Shown: positions 46,199 to 56,267 of the stretch, in pieces | How the letters are laid out: the number at the start of each line of letters is the position of its first letter | Numbering within the stretch: position 1 is the first letter of the stretch | Source: Chryseobacterium sp. Leaf405 | GTDB lineage: Bacteria > Bacteroidota > Bacteroidia > Flavobacteriales > Weeksellaceae | NCBI RefSeq assembly: GCF_001425355.1 | Contig: NZ_LMQN01000017.1 | Location: 1-64,000, forward strand | Direction of reading: 5' to 3' | DNA length: 64,000 nucleotides | Notes under the pieces: generated by a model | Told to the model about the DNA's origin: nothing | The model's database searches: none | The model's input: only the letters and a program-made list of their open reading frames with translations | Translations under genes and position numbers: made by a program

Positions 46199-46867
46199 TT
46201 AAAAAATAATATTAAATCCTGAATAAAAATCTGTTAAGCCATAATAACTTAACGTAAGAAAAACTGTATCAATTAAGCCATGAACAATAATATTGATCCA
46301 GATATTTTGGAATTTTAAATAAATGAAACCAAAAGCCAATCCGAATAAAAATGTCATGATTAAACCTGAAATCCCCTGATATAAATGCGGTAATGAGAAC
46401 ATAATTGCACTTAGAAGAACTATTAAGATTTTCTTTTCTCCCAACAATTTCTTAAGCTGTGAAAAAGCAAAGCCTCGGAACAGAAGTTCCTCTCCGATTG
46501 CAGCACTTATCCACATATTGAAAAGCCATTTGAAATACATTTTAGGATTTCCTTCAATGATTTTAAATGAAGAATAATCTGCCGGTTCGTTACATATTTT
46601 ACTGACCAAAGGCTGAAAAATAAAATCCATAGAAAGTTCCAAGACAAGATAACAAATTATTATAATTTTGATTTCTGATACTCCTATTTTCTTACAATTA
46701 AGGTTTTTGAAACTTCTGTCCTGTAAATAAGTGAACAAAAAAATTACCGCAATAATCACACAAAATGTATATGGAAATTTTGTGAATGGATTATAAATCA
46801 AAGAAAACGTTATAACCAAAAGTAACAACGCTATCCATTTATTATTGAGTATAACTTTTAAATTCAT
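46199..46867 (-). CDS. CPBP family intramembrane protease
   Basis: A 222-residue protein with six or so TM helices. The CPBP/Abi motifs are AAIGEELLFRGFAFSQL (motif 1, EExxxR) and MFSLPHLYQGISG (motif 2), with a final INIIVHGLIDTVFL. These enzymes resemble the Rce1 prenyl-protein endopeptidase; bacterial roles vary. It sits between the two guanidino-hydrolase genes, 9 and 12 nt from each, so it is in the same operon. Its substrate is unknown. Confidence 0.87.
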   Translation of the reverse strand: MNLKVILNNKWIALLLLVITFSLIYNPFTKFPYTFCVIIAVIFLFTYLQDRSFKNLNCKKIGVSEIKIIIICYLVLELSMDFIFQPLVSKICNEPADYSSFKIIEGNPKMYFKWLFNMWISAAIGEELLFRGFAFSQLKKLLGEKKILIVLLSAIMFSLPHLYQGISGLIMTFLFGLAFGFIYLKFQNIWINIIVHGLIDTVFLTLSYYGLTDFYSGFNIIF

Positions 46868-46879
46868 TATTATTTTTCA

Positions 46880-47794
46880 TTACTCTCTTATTAAAGGCAT
46901 TGTTGAGCAACGCAACAAACCTCCCATTTTAGAAATTTCACGGTACGGAATTTCTTCCACGGTCATTCCCCATTCGTTTCTAAGGTGATCGTTCATTCTT
47001 GTGAATGCTTTGTCGGAAACTACAATTTCAGGAGAAATAGAGAAAATATTTGGATACATTTCAAACATCTCTTCGGCTGTCACATGGAAACAATTCTCTT
47101 CTCCGAAAATATCGATGATTAAGTTATAATCACTTTCATCAACAAATCCTTCTTTATAAATGATGCACTTGTCTTTTCCAATCGGGTTGAAAGTACAGTC
47201 TAAATGCAAAATTCCTTCGTACGGAATTCTGTCATTTTTCTTTAATTCTAAATCAATAATTCTCTTTTTCGGAAAATATTCTTTGAGAATTTCTATGGCG
47301 TATTCGTTGGTTCTTGCTGTTTTATAATTTCTGTAATCTTCACTGAAACACGTTCCGATAAAAATAAAATCATTCCAAACAATAACGTCGCCACCTTCAA
47401 TATGAGCTGTCTCCGGAAGGTTGATAATTGTTCTCCAAGCGACCTTTTCGAAAACACTTTTGTAAGCTTCCTGCTCATCGGCTCTGTCGGCAATCACATT
47501 AGAAATGATCATTTTATCATCGATAACGAAAGCGACATCCCTTGCAAAAACCTGATTATAATCCTGGATAATATCAGGGCGAAGAACTTCTACATCGTAT
47601 TTTTTTAAAACTGCTTCAAAAGCATTCATTTCATTAATAATATCTTCTTCTTTCGGATAGATATTATTTTCTATTGAATGATAAGATTTTGCGTCGTAGC
47701 TTTCCTCAAGTGTTGGAATTCCTCCCATTGAATTGGGCTGACCTAAAACCACTGATCTCAGCCTGCCCGTTTCGTTTTTTATATTTAGTTTCAT
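46880..47794 (-). CDS. Arginine deiminase/DDAH-like amidinohydrolase
   Basis: A 304-residue pentein-fold enzyme. The catalytic elements are present: FARDVAFVIDD, HIEGGDVIVWND (Glu-Gly-Gly-Asp), GILHLDCTFNPIG (His) and the C-terminal LLRCSTMPLIRE (Cys nucleophile). It probably hydrolyses the guanidino group of arginine or a methylarginine to citrulline; which substrate is not clear. It is the first gene of the operon and follows a good promoter at 47814-47821. Confidence 0.85.
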   Translation of the reverse strand: MKLNIKNETGRLRSVVLGQPNSMGGIPTLEESYDAKSYHSIENNIYPKEEDIINEMNAFEAVLKKYDVEVLRPDIIQDYNQVFARDVAFVIDDKMIISNVIADRADEQEAYKSVFEKVAWRTIINLPETAHIEGGDVIVWNDFIFIGTCFSEDYRNYKTARTNEYAIEILKEYFPKKRIIDLELKKNDRIPYEGILHLDCTFNPIGKDKCIIYKEGFVDESDYNLIIDIFGEENCFHVTAEEMFEMYPNIFSISPEIVVSDKAFTRMNDHLRNEWGMTVEEIPYREISKMGGLLRCSTMPLIRE

Positions 47795-48127
47795 AAAGAT
47801 TTATGCAATATTACAAATATAAGTAAAGGGCTGAATTTAGGAAACTTTTGTAGGATTTTTAGGCATTGATATAATATTAATCTATAAAACTAATGTATAG
47901 CAGTTTTTTAATCGAGTTAATGAGCAGACTAAAACATTTATTTGTAGAATTAATAATATTCTGCAGATAATTTTAATTAAAACATATTCTTTATGAATTA
48001 TTTATAATTAAACTCACTTAATCTTACGGTTTACTTAAAATTAAAGATAAAATCATTCAAATACAATCATTAATTACACTAAAAACAGATATAAAATCTT
48101 TTTGTTAATGTAAAAACTCTGGTTTTA
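47795..48127. other. 333-nt intergenic region upstream of the arginine/polyamine operon
   Basis: AT-rich. It contains the operon promoter near its left end. I see no coding frame, strong hairpin or RNA motif in the remainder. Confidence 0.65.
47814..47821 (-). promoter_or_regulatory. -7 promoter box of the arginine/polyamine operon
   Basis: The minus strand reads TATATTTG, a perfect TAnnTTTG, 19 nt before the ATG at 47794. No clear -33 TTG was found at the expected distance. Confidence 0.65.
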
Positions 48128-48616
48128 TCATTCAATATTTGATTGATTGTTCAGTTTTTGATTACTTTTTAATGCTTTAATACCGTACCAAATTGCAATT
48201 ACACTTACAATTAACTGTGCAGGAACAAATGTCCCCCGGAATAAAGCACTGAAAGAGTTTGCTTTTTTGTAGATAAACGGAACCCATCTTTCCTCAGTTT
48301 CATAAAAATAAAGATAATAGACAGTGCTCGCCCTGAAAATCAGCAGGAAAATATTTACTAAAAATATTGTTTTAACGGTTTGCTTGGTCGAAACTAAAAT
48401 AATTAAACTAAATCCGCATAAGAAACAAATAATCATTTCCATTTGGTAGTAGACAACATTTACCAAACTATAAGTCGCATGATAATCTTTTGGTTTTGTA
48501 TGAAGCATTTCAAGAAAATCGAACGTTTCAATTAGAAATAAAAGTCCGTAGATCAGGTACAAAAAAATATTAATACGCATTGTATTTTTCACTGAACTTA
48601 ATGTATCATTTTCCAT
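48128..48616 (-). CDS. Hypothetical four-TM membrane protein
   Basis: A 162-residue protein with four TM helices (about residues 15-35, 52-75, 80-102, 128-148) and short polar ends. No family recognised. It stands apart from neighbours: 333 nt from the arginine/polyamine operon and 251 nt from the next upstream gene. No promoter was assigned with confidence. A real gene is supported by its length, its single good ATG and its regular helix pattern. Confidence 0.6.
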   Translation of the reverse strand: MENDTLSSVKNTMRINIFLYLIYGLLFLIETFDFLEMLHTKPKDYHATYSLVNVVYYQMEMIICFLCGFSLIILVSTKQTVKTIFLVNIFLLIFRASTVYYLYFYETEERWVPFIYKKANSFSALFRGTFVPAQLIVSVIAIWYGIKALKSNQKLNNQSNIE

Positions 48617-48836
48617 GCTTTAATATAAAAATTTTCCGTTACATAAAAAAATCCTTTTGTAGCTCCATAGGATTTATATATTAAATATTTCTTCTCCCTT
48701 TCTTACTGTCATCTGACCGTTTCGATAGCTTCATTATTTACAAATAAGAAGCACATAAGAAATCAAAAGTTTTCCGTAAAAATATAGGAAAATGGCTATC
48801 TTGAAGAAGTTTTGAACAATAATGATCTTACAAAAC

Positions 48837-48865
48837 AAAAACTTTCGATTTTCTCAAAAGTTTTT
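48837..48865 (-). terminator. Weak AT-rich terminator
   Basis: On the minus strand AAAAACTTT pairs with AAAGTTTTT around an 11-nt loop, followed by TGTTTTG, just past the stop at 48868. It has no GC-rich core, so confidence is low. Confidence 0.4.
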
Positions 48866-48867
48866 TC

Positions 48868-49107
48868 CTATTTAAAATAAAGTTCTTTAAAATATTGCGT
48901 CCTCCAAAAAGGAATAAAGATTTTCCAAAATTCTTTTTTTGATATAATACCTTTTTGGTATAATCTGTAAAAATCTGTAATTCCTCGATAAACAAAGTAC
49001 AGCAATATCATTAAAGCAAAAATATTATAATGCCTTTGTTTAGCGACTAAAAACATTATAACCAACGGAAATAATATACATAGATAATAAACTATTATAT
49101 TCTTCAT
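48868..49107 (-). CDS. Small hypothetical membrane protein
   Basis: A 79-residue protein from the ATG at 49107 (MKNIIVYYLCILFPLVIMFL). The frame extends to a TTG at 49146, which is less likely. It has two TM helices, then a basic, aromatic tail (KKEFWKIFIPFWRTQYFKELY). No family recognised. Monocistronic, with a weak hairpin after it. Base composition is like its neighbours. Confidence 0.5.
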   Translation of the reverse strand: MKNIIVYYLCILFPLVIMFLVAKQRHYNIFALMILLYFVYRGITDFYRLYQKGIISKKEFWKIFIPFWRTQYFKELYFK

Positions 49108-49220
49108 AAATTCTATTTTTATTAATGATGACAAGAAGGTAAACAACCTCCTGCTTATTGTTAATTATTAAAAATTAAACACATCATAACATACTATTCT
49201 TTGAAAGTTTCTAGAATAAA

Positions 49221-49246
49221 AAATCCTAAAGTAAGCTTTAGGATTT
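49221..49246 (-). terminator. Terminator of the citrate synthase gene
   Basis: AAATCCTAAAG and CTTTAGGATTT form an 11-bp perfect stem with a 4-nt loop, followed on the minus strand by a T-rich run (TTTATT), 23 nt past the gltA stop. Confidence 0.85.
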
Positions 49247-49269
49247 TTATTTATAAATAAGATACTTGA

Positions 49270-50556
49270 TTATCTGTTTACCAGATCAATATAGTCTCTT
49301 TTTTTAGCACCTTGGTAAACCTGTCTTGGTCTTCCGATTGGGTCTCCTTTCAATCTCATTTCTTTCCATTGAGCAATCCATCCCGGAAGTCTTCCCAATG
49401 CAAACATTACGGTAAACATTTCTGTAGGAATTCCTAACGCTCTGTAGATAATTCCTGAATAGAAGTCTACGTTTGGATATAGTTTTCTTTCGATGAAGTA
49501 CTCATCTTCAAGAGCTACTTTTTCTAATTGCATAGCAATATCAAGCGCTTTGTCTTCAATTCCTAGAGCAGCCAATAAATCGTCAGCAGCTTTCTTGATG
49601 ATTTTCGCTCTTGGATCGAAGTTTTTGTACACTCTGTGTCCAAAGCCCATCAAACGGAAGCTATCATTTTTATCTTTGGCTTTTGCTACCCATTTGTTAA
49701 CGTCTCCACCATCTTTTTCGATTAATTCAAGCATTTCGATTACTGCCTGGTTTGCACCACCGTGAAGTGGCCCCCAAAGTGCAGAAATACCTGCAGAAAC
49801 AGATGCAAAAAGACCTGTGTGAGCAGAGCCTACCATTCTTACAGTAGATGTAGAACAGTTTTGCTCGTGGTCTGCATGAAGAATTAATAATTTATCTAAA
49901 GCTTCAGTTATCACCGGATTGATTGCAAAATCTTCGTTTGGTAATCTGAAAGCCATTTTGTAGAAATTTTCTACATAGCTTAAATTATTATCTCCGTGAT
50001 TTAATGGAAGACCTTGTGTTTTTCTATAGGTCCAAGCACAAAGGTGAGAGAATTTAGCAATCAGTAATTCTGCTGCAAGATCCATCTCTTCTTTAGAATT
50101 TACATTAACAGCTTTCGGATTAAAAGCCGTTAAAGCAGAAGTTAAAGTAGATAAAACTCCCATTGGGTGAGCAGAACGAGGGAAAGCATCGACGATTTTT
50201 TTCATCTCCTCTGCTACGAAATTATATTTTTTGATATTACCGTTGAAGGTATTGAATTGATCTGAAGTCGGTAATTCACCGTGTAATAAAAGGTACATTA
50301 CCTCTGTGAAGTTAGACTTTTCAGCAATCTGCTCGATAGGATAACCTCTGTAGAATAATTCTCCTTTATCTCCGTCTAAGTAAGTGATGTCACTAAGTGT
50401 AGCTCCGGTGTTTTTGTAACCTAAATCTAAAGTGATAAGACCGGTTTGGTCTCTTAATTTTGAAATATCGATTCCTCTGTCTCCGATAGTACTATCCACG
50501 ATTGGATATTCATACGAATTACCTGCGTAATTCAATATTACTTTGTTGTCTGACAT
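49270..50556 (-). CDS. gltA: Citrate synthase
   Basis: A 428-residue type II (hexameric-type) citrate synthase, the entry to the TCA cycle. The histidines lie in LILHADHEQNCST and LHGGANQAVIEML, and the arginine/histidine segment is GFGHRVYKNFDPR. The catalytic Asp region is YFIERKLYPNVDFYSGI. The N-terminal ~50 residues carry the small beta domain of type II enzymes. It lies 90 nt after enolase; a hairpin in the gap suggests an independent transcript. Confidence 0.97.
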   Translation of the reverse strand: MSDNKVILNYAGNSYEYPIVDSTIGDRGIDISKLRDQTGLITLDLGYKNTGATLSDITYLDGDKGELFYRGYPIEQIAEKSNFTEVMYLLLHGELPTSDQFNTFNGNIKKYNFVAEEMKKIVDAFPRSAHPMGVLSTLTSALTAFNPKAVNVNSKEEMDLAAELLIAKFSHLCAWTYRKTQGLPLNHGDNNLSYVENFYKMAFRLPNEDFAINPVITEALDKLLILHADHEQNCSTSTVRMVGSAHTGLFASVSAGISALWGPLHGGANQAVIEMLELIEKDGGDVNKWVAKAKDKNDSFRLMGFGHRVYKNFDPRAKIIKKAADDLLAALGIEDKALDIAMQLEKVALEDEYFIERKLYPNVDFYSGIIYRALGIPTEMFTVMFALGRLPGWIAQWKEMRLKGDPIGRPRQVYQGAKKRDYIDLVNR

Positions 50557-50599
50557 TATTTATTTATTTTGTTTCTAAATATACTACTAATTACAAAAT

Positions 50600-50627
50600 A
50601 CGGCAAACTAAAATTATCGCTTGCCGT
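50600..50627 (-). terminator. Probable terminator of the enolase gene
   Basis: Minus-strand hairpin ACGGCAA...TTGCCGT with a 14-nt loop, followed by ATTTTGTAATT, 19 nt past the enolase stop. Confidence 0.6.
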
Positions 50628-50646
50628 TATTTATAAATTCGATGAA

Positions 50647-51969
<1,323 letters not shown>

Positions 51970-52145
51970 ATGAATTTTTGAGTTTTGAGTGTGGTTAAGT
52001 GCTAATTTATACGTTTATTCTGAGTTAAATTTTAGTTAATATTGGGATTGTGGTAATTTATTTACTCGTTAGTGTCTTTACAGTTAATTGAATTTAAATT
52101 CTATACATTTTATAGTATAATTTGTTTTGATAGAAACACATATTA

Positions 52146-52171
52146 GTTACAAAAAAGTTTCTTTTGTAAAC
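52146..52171 (-). terminator. Weak terminator candidate after the sensor kinase gene
   Basis: Minus-strand GTTTACAAAA and TTTTGTAAC arms around a short loop, about 40 nt past the kinase stop. All-AT stem and no long T run, so only a candidate. Confidence 0.35.
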
Positions 52172-52210
52172 CGTATTAAAACGATGATGTAATATTTAAT
52201 TAATAACCAA

Positions 52211-52996
52211 TTATAAATCTATCCCAAAAAATAAATGAGTTCCGTTTTCCGTAGTCACTTCACAACGTCCGTTTTGTTCTTGCATTCTTCGTTTCATGTT
52301 TCGTAATCCGTTTCCTTCAGTCTTTTCATCATTGATACCTATTCCGTTGTCGGAAATTTTCATCATGAAGTGTTTATCTTTCTGGATAAACGAAATTTTT
52401 AGTTGATCGGATTTGCTGTGTTTGTAAGCATTATTCAAAGCTTCTTTTAAACATAAAAATAAATTTCGCCTTTGTTCCGTAGTGATTATTGTTTCAAAGT
52501 TTATATTTTCATCTTCTATATTCAATTGAATTTTCGTCTTCTTAAGAAAGTTATAAGCATACATTTTTGAATAGTCTATAAAACTTCCTAATGTATCATT
52601 ACCGGAGTTTAGACTCCAAAGCATTTCTCTCATGGACAAATTCATTTCTTCGGAAGTTTTCAAAAGTTCATCAATGTCACTTTTTAAATCTTCATCTTCC
52701 GCCCGTTGTTTTAAAAATTCAGCCTGAAGTTTTAATGCCGAAATTCCTGCTCCGAGATCATCATGCATATCATGGGAAATTCTTTCACGTTCTGCTTCTA
52801 TGGATTTTTGTTTTTCAAGTTCTTTTTGGAGGAGCTGGTTTTGGTGTTCGGATTCTTTGAGTTGTTTTTCTCTTAGATGTAATAATTGCCTTTTATTGTA
52901 CATCAAAACTACAAAAATGATAAAGCAAACGAATACCATCATTATTGAAATTGTAATAATGTAAGCCAACTTTATATCATCTTGAATATGAGTCAT
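52211..52996 (-). CDS. NarL-type sensor histidine kinase without sensor domain
   Basis: A 261-residue kinase. It has one N-terminal TM (residues ~12-33) and a coiled-coil linker (~36-70). The HisKA_3 motif RISHDMHDDLG places the phospho-His at 78. The N box is LCLKEALNNAYKHSKS and the G boxes SDNGIGI and GNGLRNMKRRM complete the HATPase. There is no ligand-binding domain of its own. It overlaps the 7-TM gene by 4 nt (52993-52996), so the two proteins are probably made together and may form a split sensor. Partner regulator: the gene at 54447-55079. Confidence 0.88.
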   Translation of the reverse strand: MTHIQDDIKLAYIITISIMMVFVCFIIFVVLMYNKRQLLHLREKQLKESEHQNQLLQKELEKQKSIEAERERISHDMHDDLGAGISALKLQAEFLKQRAEDEDLKSDIDELLKTSEEMNLSMREMLWSLNSGNDTLGSFIDYSKMYAYNFLKKTKIQLNIEDENINFETIITTEQRRNLFLCLKEALNNAYKHSKSDQLKISFIQKDKHFMMKISDNGIGINDEKTEGNGLRNMKRRMQEQNGRCEVTTENGTHLFFGIDL

Positions 52997-53640
52997 CGAT
53001 GTAATTTTCTTTCATATTTTATCAAGGCTAAATAAAACATACTATACATACATATATTAATTATATTCTGCCCCAAATGTAAAAATTCGAGAAATTCATT
53101 GTCAACTTTCGCGAAATAAAACATAGGTATGACCCTAAAAAGGAAAAAACAACTCCACATTAATAACCCTGTTGAAATCCAAAAATAGGGATCGCTTGTA
53201 ATTTCATATTCGTCAAAACTATTTATTTTATAGTAAAACCAAAGCAGCGAAACACCAATATAATATAGTGAAATCAATATGCCTATAGAAACATCAAAAT
53301 CCGATTTATAAAAATTTGTACAGCACAAATAAAAAAATAGTACACTAAAAAATATTAAATTAAACAATTTCAAATAAATTCTCTTAAAATAGATTCTGTA
53401 AAAAAAATAAAATAATAAAATACTTAATAGACAATAAAAATTATACAAAATTCCTTTTGGACTTTGTTTACTGATTAGCAAAACATAAGAATATAGTTCT
53501 AATCCCGCTGTAATAATTATATAGACATTTAAAAAGTTCTTGGCTATAAAACCATTATATCTAATTGAAATAATAGATCTTATAGCCAAAAACAATAAGA
53601 GTAAATAGTATATAACTTCGATTATTTTAGATAATATCAT
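52993..53640 (-). CDS. Seven-TM membrane protein of the two-component operon
   Basis: A 215-residue, strongly hydrophobic protein with seven predicted helices (about 5-25, 36-58, 66-84, 91-108, 118-137, 151-170, 190-207). No family recognised. Overlaps of 4 nt with both neighbours show tight coupling with the kinase and with the 267-residue gene. The layout suggests the detached membrane sensor of the kinase, similar in architecture to 7TM-DISM kinases where both parts are one protein. This is inference. Confidence 0.65.
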   Translation of the reverse strand: MILSKIIEVIYYLLLLFLAIRSIISIRYNGFIAKNFLNVYIIITAGLELYSYVLLISKQSPKGILYNFYCLLSILLFYFFYRIYFKRIYLKLFNLIFFSVLFFYLCCTNFYKSDFDVSIGILISLYYIGVSLLWFYYKINSFDEYEITSDPYFWISTGLLMWSCFFLFRVIPMFYFAKVDNEFLEFLHLGQNIINICMYSMFYLALIKYERKLHR

Positions 53641-54440
53641 GGTCTAAGTCCTCCCATATCGTAATATCTATCTTCCGAGTTGAACACCAAAGTCATCTGT
53701 CTCTCTCTAAATTGAAAATGCTCACGGTAAACCTCAGGCCTAATCGTTAATGACGAATCATATTCTGAAATAACTTTTTCTACATCACTTATTTCACATA
53801 AGTATACTTTAAATGTATCACATCTTCCATTTTCATCTACCAATGTTTTTTTAATATCATCAATATGATAATAAATGAACTGAGTATTCTTTCCATTAAT
53901 CGAAAAGTAGTCTTTCAAAATTTTATGACTATATTTTATATAAGAATCACGCAACTTTTTTTTATCAGCATATGTTATATTTAAGTTATCTAATGTCAAT
54001 CCTTTTTTTACATTAATGACCAAATAATTATATTCATTTTCTACTATTTTATTCCCTTTAACAAGTGACGCAACTGCATATAGAATATTTCCATTACCAA
54101 CAGTATTCATTTCCAAGAATTCGTTATCTTGATCTACTTCAACAAAAGTGAATACTAAGTTATCTGCACCAATCTCATCCATTTTTGTACAAATATCTTG
54201 CAATAATGAGTATTCCATTTCATAAATTCCATCTACATTAAAATTGACATTATTTTTCAACAGTATAGGAAACATTCCATCCTTAGCATGTTTTATAAAG
54301 CTTTTCGCCATAAGTTCATCAATAAATTTTGTCAGCGGATGTTCTTCTATAATTTCTACAAGTTTGTTCCCTATAGGACCGCTTAGATAGTTTTCAGAAA
54401 GTTTTGGTACAATTTCTTTCGGTTCATTTAAATTGTTCAT
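53637..54440 (-). CDS. Hypothetical soluble protein of the two-component operon
   Basis: A 267-residue protein with no signal or membrane segment and no recognised domain. Noted segments are the start EIVPKLSENYLSGPIGNKLVEIIEE, the central DNLVFTFVEVDQDNEFLEMN and YLVINVKKGLTLDNLN, and the C-terminal FRERQMTLVFNSEDRYYDMGG. It lies 6 nt after the response regulator and overlaps the 7-TM gene by 4 nt. A cytosolic sensor, inhibitor or output partner of the two-component system is possible; sequence alone does not decide. Confidence 0.6.
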   Translation of the reverse strand: MNNLNEPKEIVPKLSENYLSGPIGNKLVEIIEEHPLTKFIDELMAKSFIKHAKDGMFPILLKNNVNFNVDGIYEMEYSLLQDICTKMDEIGADNLVFTFVEVDQDNEFLEMNTVGNGNILYAVASLVKGNKIVENEYNYLVINVKKGLTLDNLNITYADKKKLRDSYIKYSHKILKDYFSINGKNTQFIYYHIDDIKKTLVDENGRCDTFKVYLCEISDVEKVISEYDSSLTIRPEVYREHFQFRERQMTLVFNSEDRYYDMGGLRP

Positions 54441-54446
54441 GATTTC

Positions 54447-55079
54447 TTAGTTTTTAAAATGGTTAAATTTATTAATAGCCTCCACTTTGTTGTTAACGTG
54501 GAGTTTTCTGTAAATGTTTCCAACGTGTTTTTTTACGGTATCAATGGCTATGAATTTCTTATCGGCTATCTCCTTATACAATAAACCCTGAGACAAAAGT
54601 TCCAACACTTCTTTTTCCCTTTCTGTCAATTCATCAAAACCTTTTATTTCCAGTAATTTTCTTTCAAAATGGCTTAAAACTTTTCGGGCGATGGAAAAAC
54701 TCATGGGTGCGCCACCGTTGTAGACATCACGAATAGAGGAAAGAATTTTATCCATACTTTCTCCTTTCACAAGATATCCCATCGCTCCGGCTTTTAAAGA
54801 ATTGAAGACTTTTTCATCATCTTCAAAACTTGTACACATAATGAATTGGGTTTGTGACATTTCTTTTTTAAGCTTTTTGATAATGTCAATTCCGAGCATA
54901 TCCTGTAATTGAATATCCATCATCACTACATCCGGAGAAATATCTGAGAGATCCTTTAGTGCTTGCTTTCCGTCGAAAAGCTGGGCAACAACTTTCATGT
55001 CATCCTGATAATTGATGACTTTCTTCAACGCGTTGTTGTAGTTTTTTTCGTCTTCTACTATGGCTACGGAAATGCTCAT
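54447..55079 (-). CDS. NarL/LuxR-family response regulator
   Basis: A 210-residue regulator. The receiver domain has the acidic pair Glu9-Asp10, phospho-acceptor Asp55 (VVMMDIQLQD), Thr in IMCTSFEDD and Lys in GYLVKGES. The output is a GerE/LuxR helix-turn-helix (LTEREKEVLELLSQGLLYKEIA ... TVKKHVGNIYRKL). First gene of a four-gene operon that ends with its probable kinase. The regulon is unknown. Confidence 0.93.
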   Translation of the reverse strand: MSISVAIVEDEKNYNNALKKVINYQDDMKVVAQLFDGKQALKDLSDISPDVVMMDIQLQDMLGIDIIKKLKKEMSQTQFIMCTSFEDDEKVFNSLKAGAMGYLVKGESMDKILSSIRDVYNGGAPMSFSIARKVLSHFERKLLEIKGFDELTEREKEVLELLSQGLLYKEIADKKFIAIDTVKKHVGNIYRKLHVNNKVEAINKFNHFKN

Positions 55080-55260
55080 GTTATGTAATTTTGTTTAAGA
55101 CAAATATCACGAGAAAACAAAGCAGAAACAATTACACATTCGGGTAATCTTAAAGTTTTGAGTTCACGGTTGTTGGTTTAGTTTTGTTTTTATTAAATTT
55201 AATGAAAAATATTTTATTACAGAAAAATAATTAATTATCAATACATTAAAAATAAGTACT

Positions 55261-55680
55261 ATGAAAAAAGGACTCATCATAGCAGTTTCAACAGTGGCAT
55301 TGTCGGTGATAAGCTGTAAAAAGAGCGAAAGTGGAAATAAAAGTGTTATAAAAGCAGAAGATTCAACCATTATTCTGGCTGATAACGGTAAAATAGATTC
55401 AACGATAGGATACGATGTGGATGTAAATGGAAAGAAGTCACTAAAAACAGATTACGTTTATAAAGCGACTGATGGTACTTTAGTAAAAGTTGTTTACAAT
55501 TACAAGGAAAATACGATGAGTATTAGAAATAACAACAAAACTTTTATTCTGAACAAACTAAAATCTACCGGAAACGAAACTGTTTATGAAAAACAAGATA
55601 TGAAAGCGAAGGTAAAAAAGGACAGTTTAATTTTAAATCAAGGAACTAATATTATAGAATTAGTGAAAACAAAAATTTAA
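55261..55680 (+). CDS. Small hypothetical lipoprotein
   Basis: A 139-residue protein with a lipoprotein signal (STVALSVISCKKSESG). The remainder is a beta-rich domain with Lys/Asp/Thr repeats (DSTIILADNGKIDST, YVYKATDGTLVKVVYNY, NIIELVKTKI). No family recognised; some resemblance to short MliC/copper-like beta proteins is not strong enough to name. Single gene, with a strong shared terminator. Confidence 0.65.
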   Translation: MKKGLIIAVSTVALSVISCKKSESGNKSVIKAEDSTIILADNGKIDSTIGYDVDVNGKKSLKTDYVYKATDGTLVKVVYNYKENTMSIRNNNKTFILNKLKSTGNETVYEKQDMKAKVKKDSLILNQGTNIIELVKTKI

Positions 55681-55687
55681 GACATAA

Positions 55688-55716
55688 AAAAACCGTTCAG
55701 AATCTGAACGGTTTTT
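55688..55716. terminator. Bidirectional terminator between the lipoprotein gene and rplQ
   Basis: AAAAACCGTTCAG and CTGAACGGTTTTT form a 13-bp perfect stem around an AAT loop. It ends the plus-strand lipoprotein gene and the whole minus-strand ribosomal cluster. Confidence 0.92.
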
Positions 55717-55736
55717 CTTTTATATCTGAATGAATA

Positions 55737-56261
55737 TTATTCACCAGCTTTTTCTTCAGTAGAATCTGTTGCTTCTGCCTTAGGCTCTTCAACTTTTTCT
55801 TCTGCTACAGGAGCTTCAGCAACTACAGCTTCTTTTTTAGCCGTTGTAGTTCTTCTGCTTCTTCTTGTAGTCTTTTTCTCTTCAGCATTAGGATTGTAAA
55901 GTTCGTTGAAATCAACTAGCTCGATAAGAGCCATGTCAGCAGCATCACCTTGTCTGAAACCAGTCTTGATGATTCTTGTATAACCGCCGTTTCTTTCTGC
56001 GATTTTAGGAGCTACTGATCTGAAAAGTTCAGTAACAGCCTCTTTACTTTGAAGATATGAAAAAACAATTCTTCTATTGTGTGTAGTATCTTCTTTTGCC
56101 TTTGTTAATAGAGGTTCAACATATACTCTTAAAGCTTTTGCTTTAGCTACAGTAGTGTTGATTCTCTTATGCTCAATTAGAGAACAAGCCATATTAGAAA
56201 GTAAAGCACTTCTATGAGAAGCTGTTCTTCCTAAGTGATTGAATTTTTTACCGTGTCTCAT
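55737..56261 (-). CDS. rplQ: 50S ribosomal protein L17
   Basis: The first ~120 residues are L17 ([29 protein letters not shown]). The C-terminal ~50 residues form a low-complexity acidic/Lys extension ([18 protein letters not shown] ... STEEKAGE) that many Bacteroidota L17 carry. Last gene of the cluster, 6 nt after rpoA and just before the bidirectional terminator. Confidence 0.97.
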   Translation of the reverse strand: MRHGKKFNHLGRTASHRSALLSNMACSLIEHKRINTTVAKAKALRVYVEPLLTKAKEDTTHNRRIVFSYLQSKEAVTELFRSVAPKIAERNGGYTRIIKTGFRQGDAADMALIELVDFNELYNPNAEEKKTTRRSRRTTTAKKEAVVAEAPVAEEKVEEPKAEATDSTEEKAGE

Positions 56262-56267
56262 TATTAA

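Noticed and set aside
48617..48867. Possible small gene between two hypothetical membrane proteins
   Set aside because: No frame with a sensible start and length; only a weak hairpin near 48837-48865.
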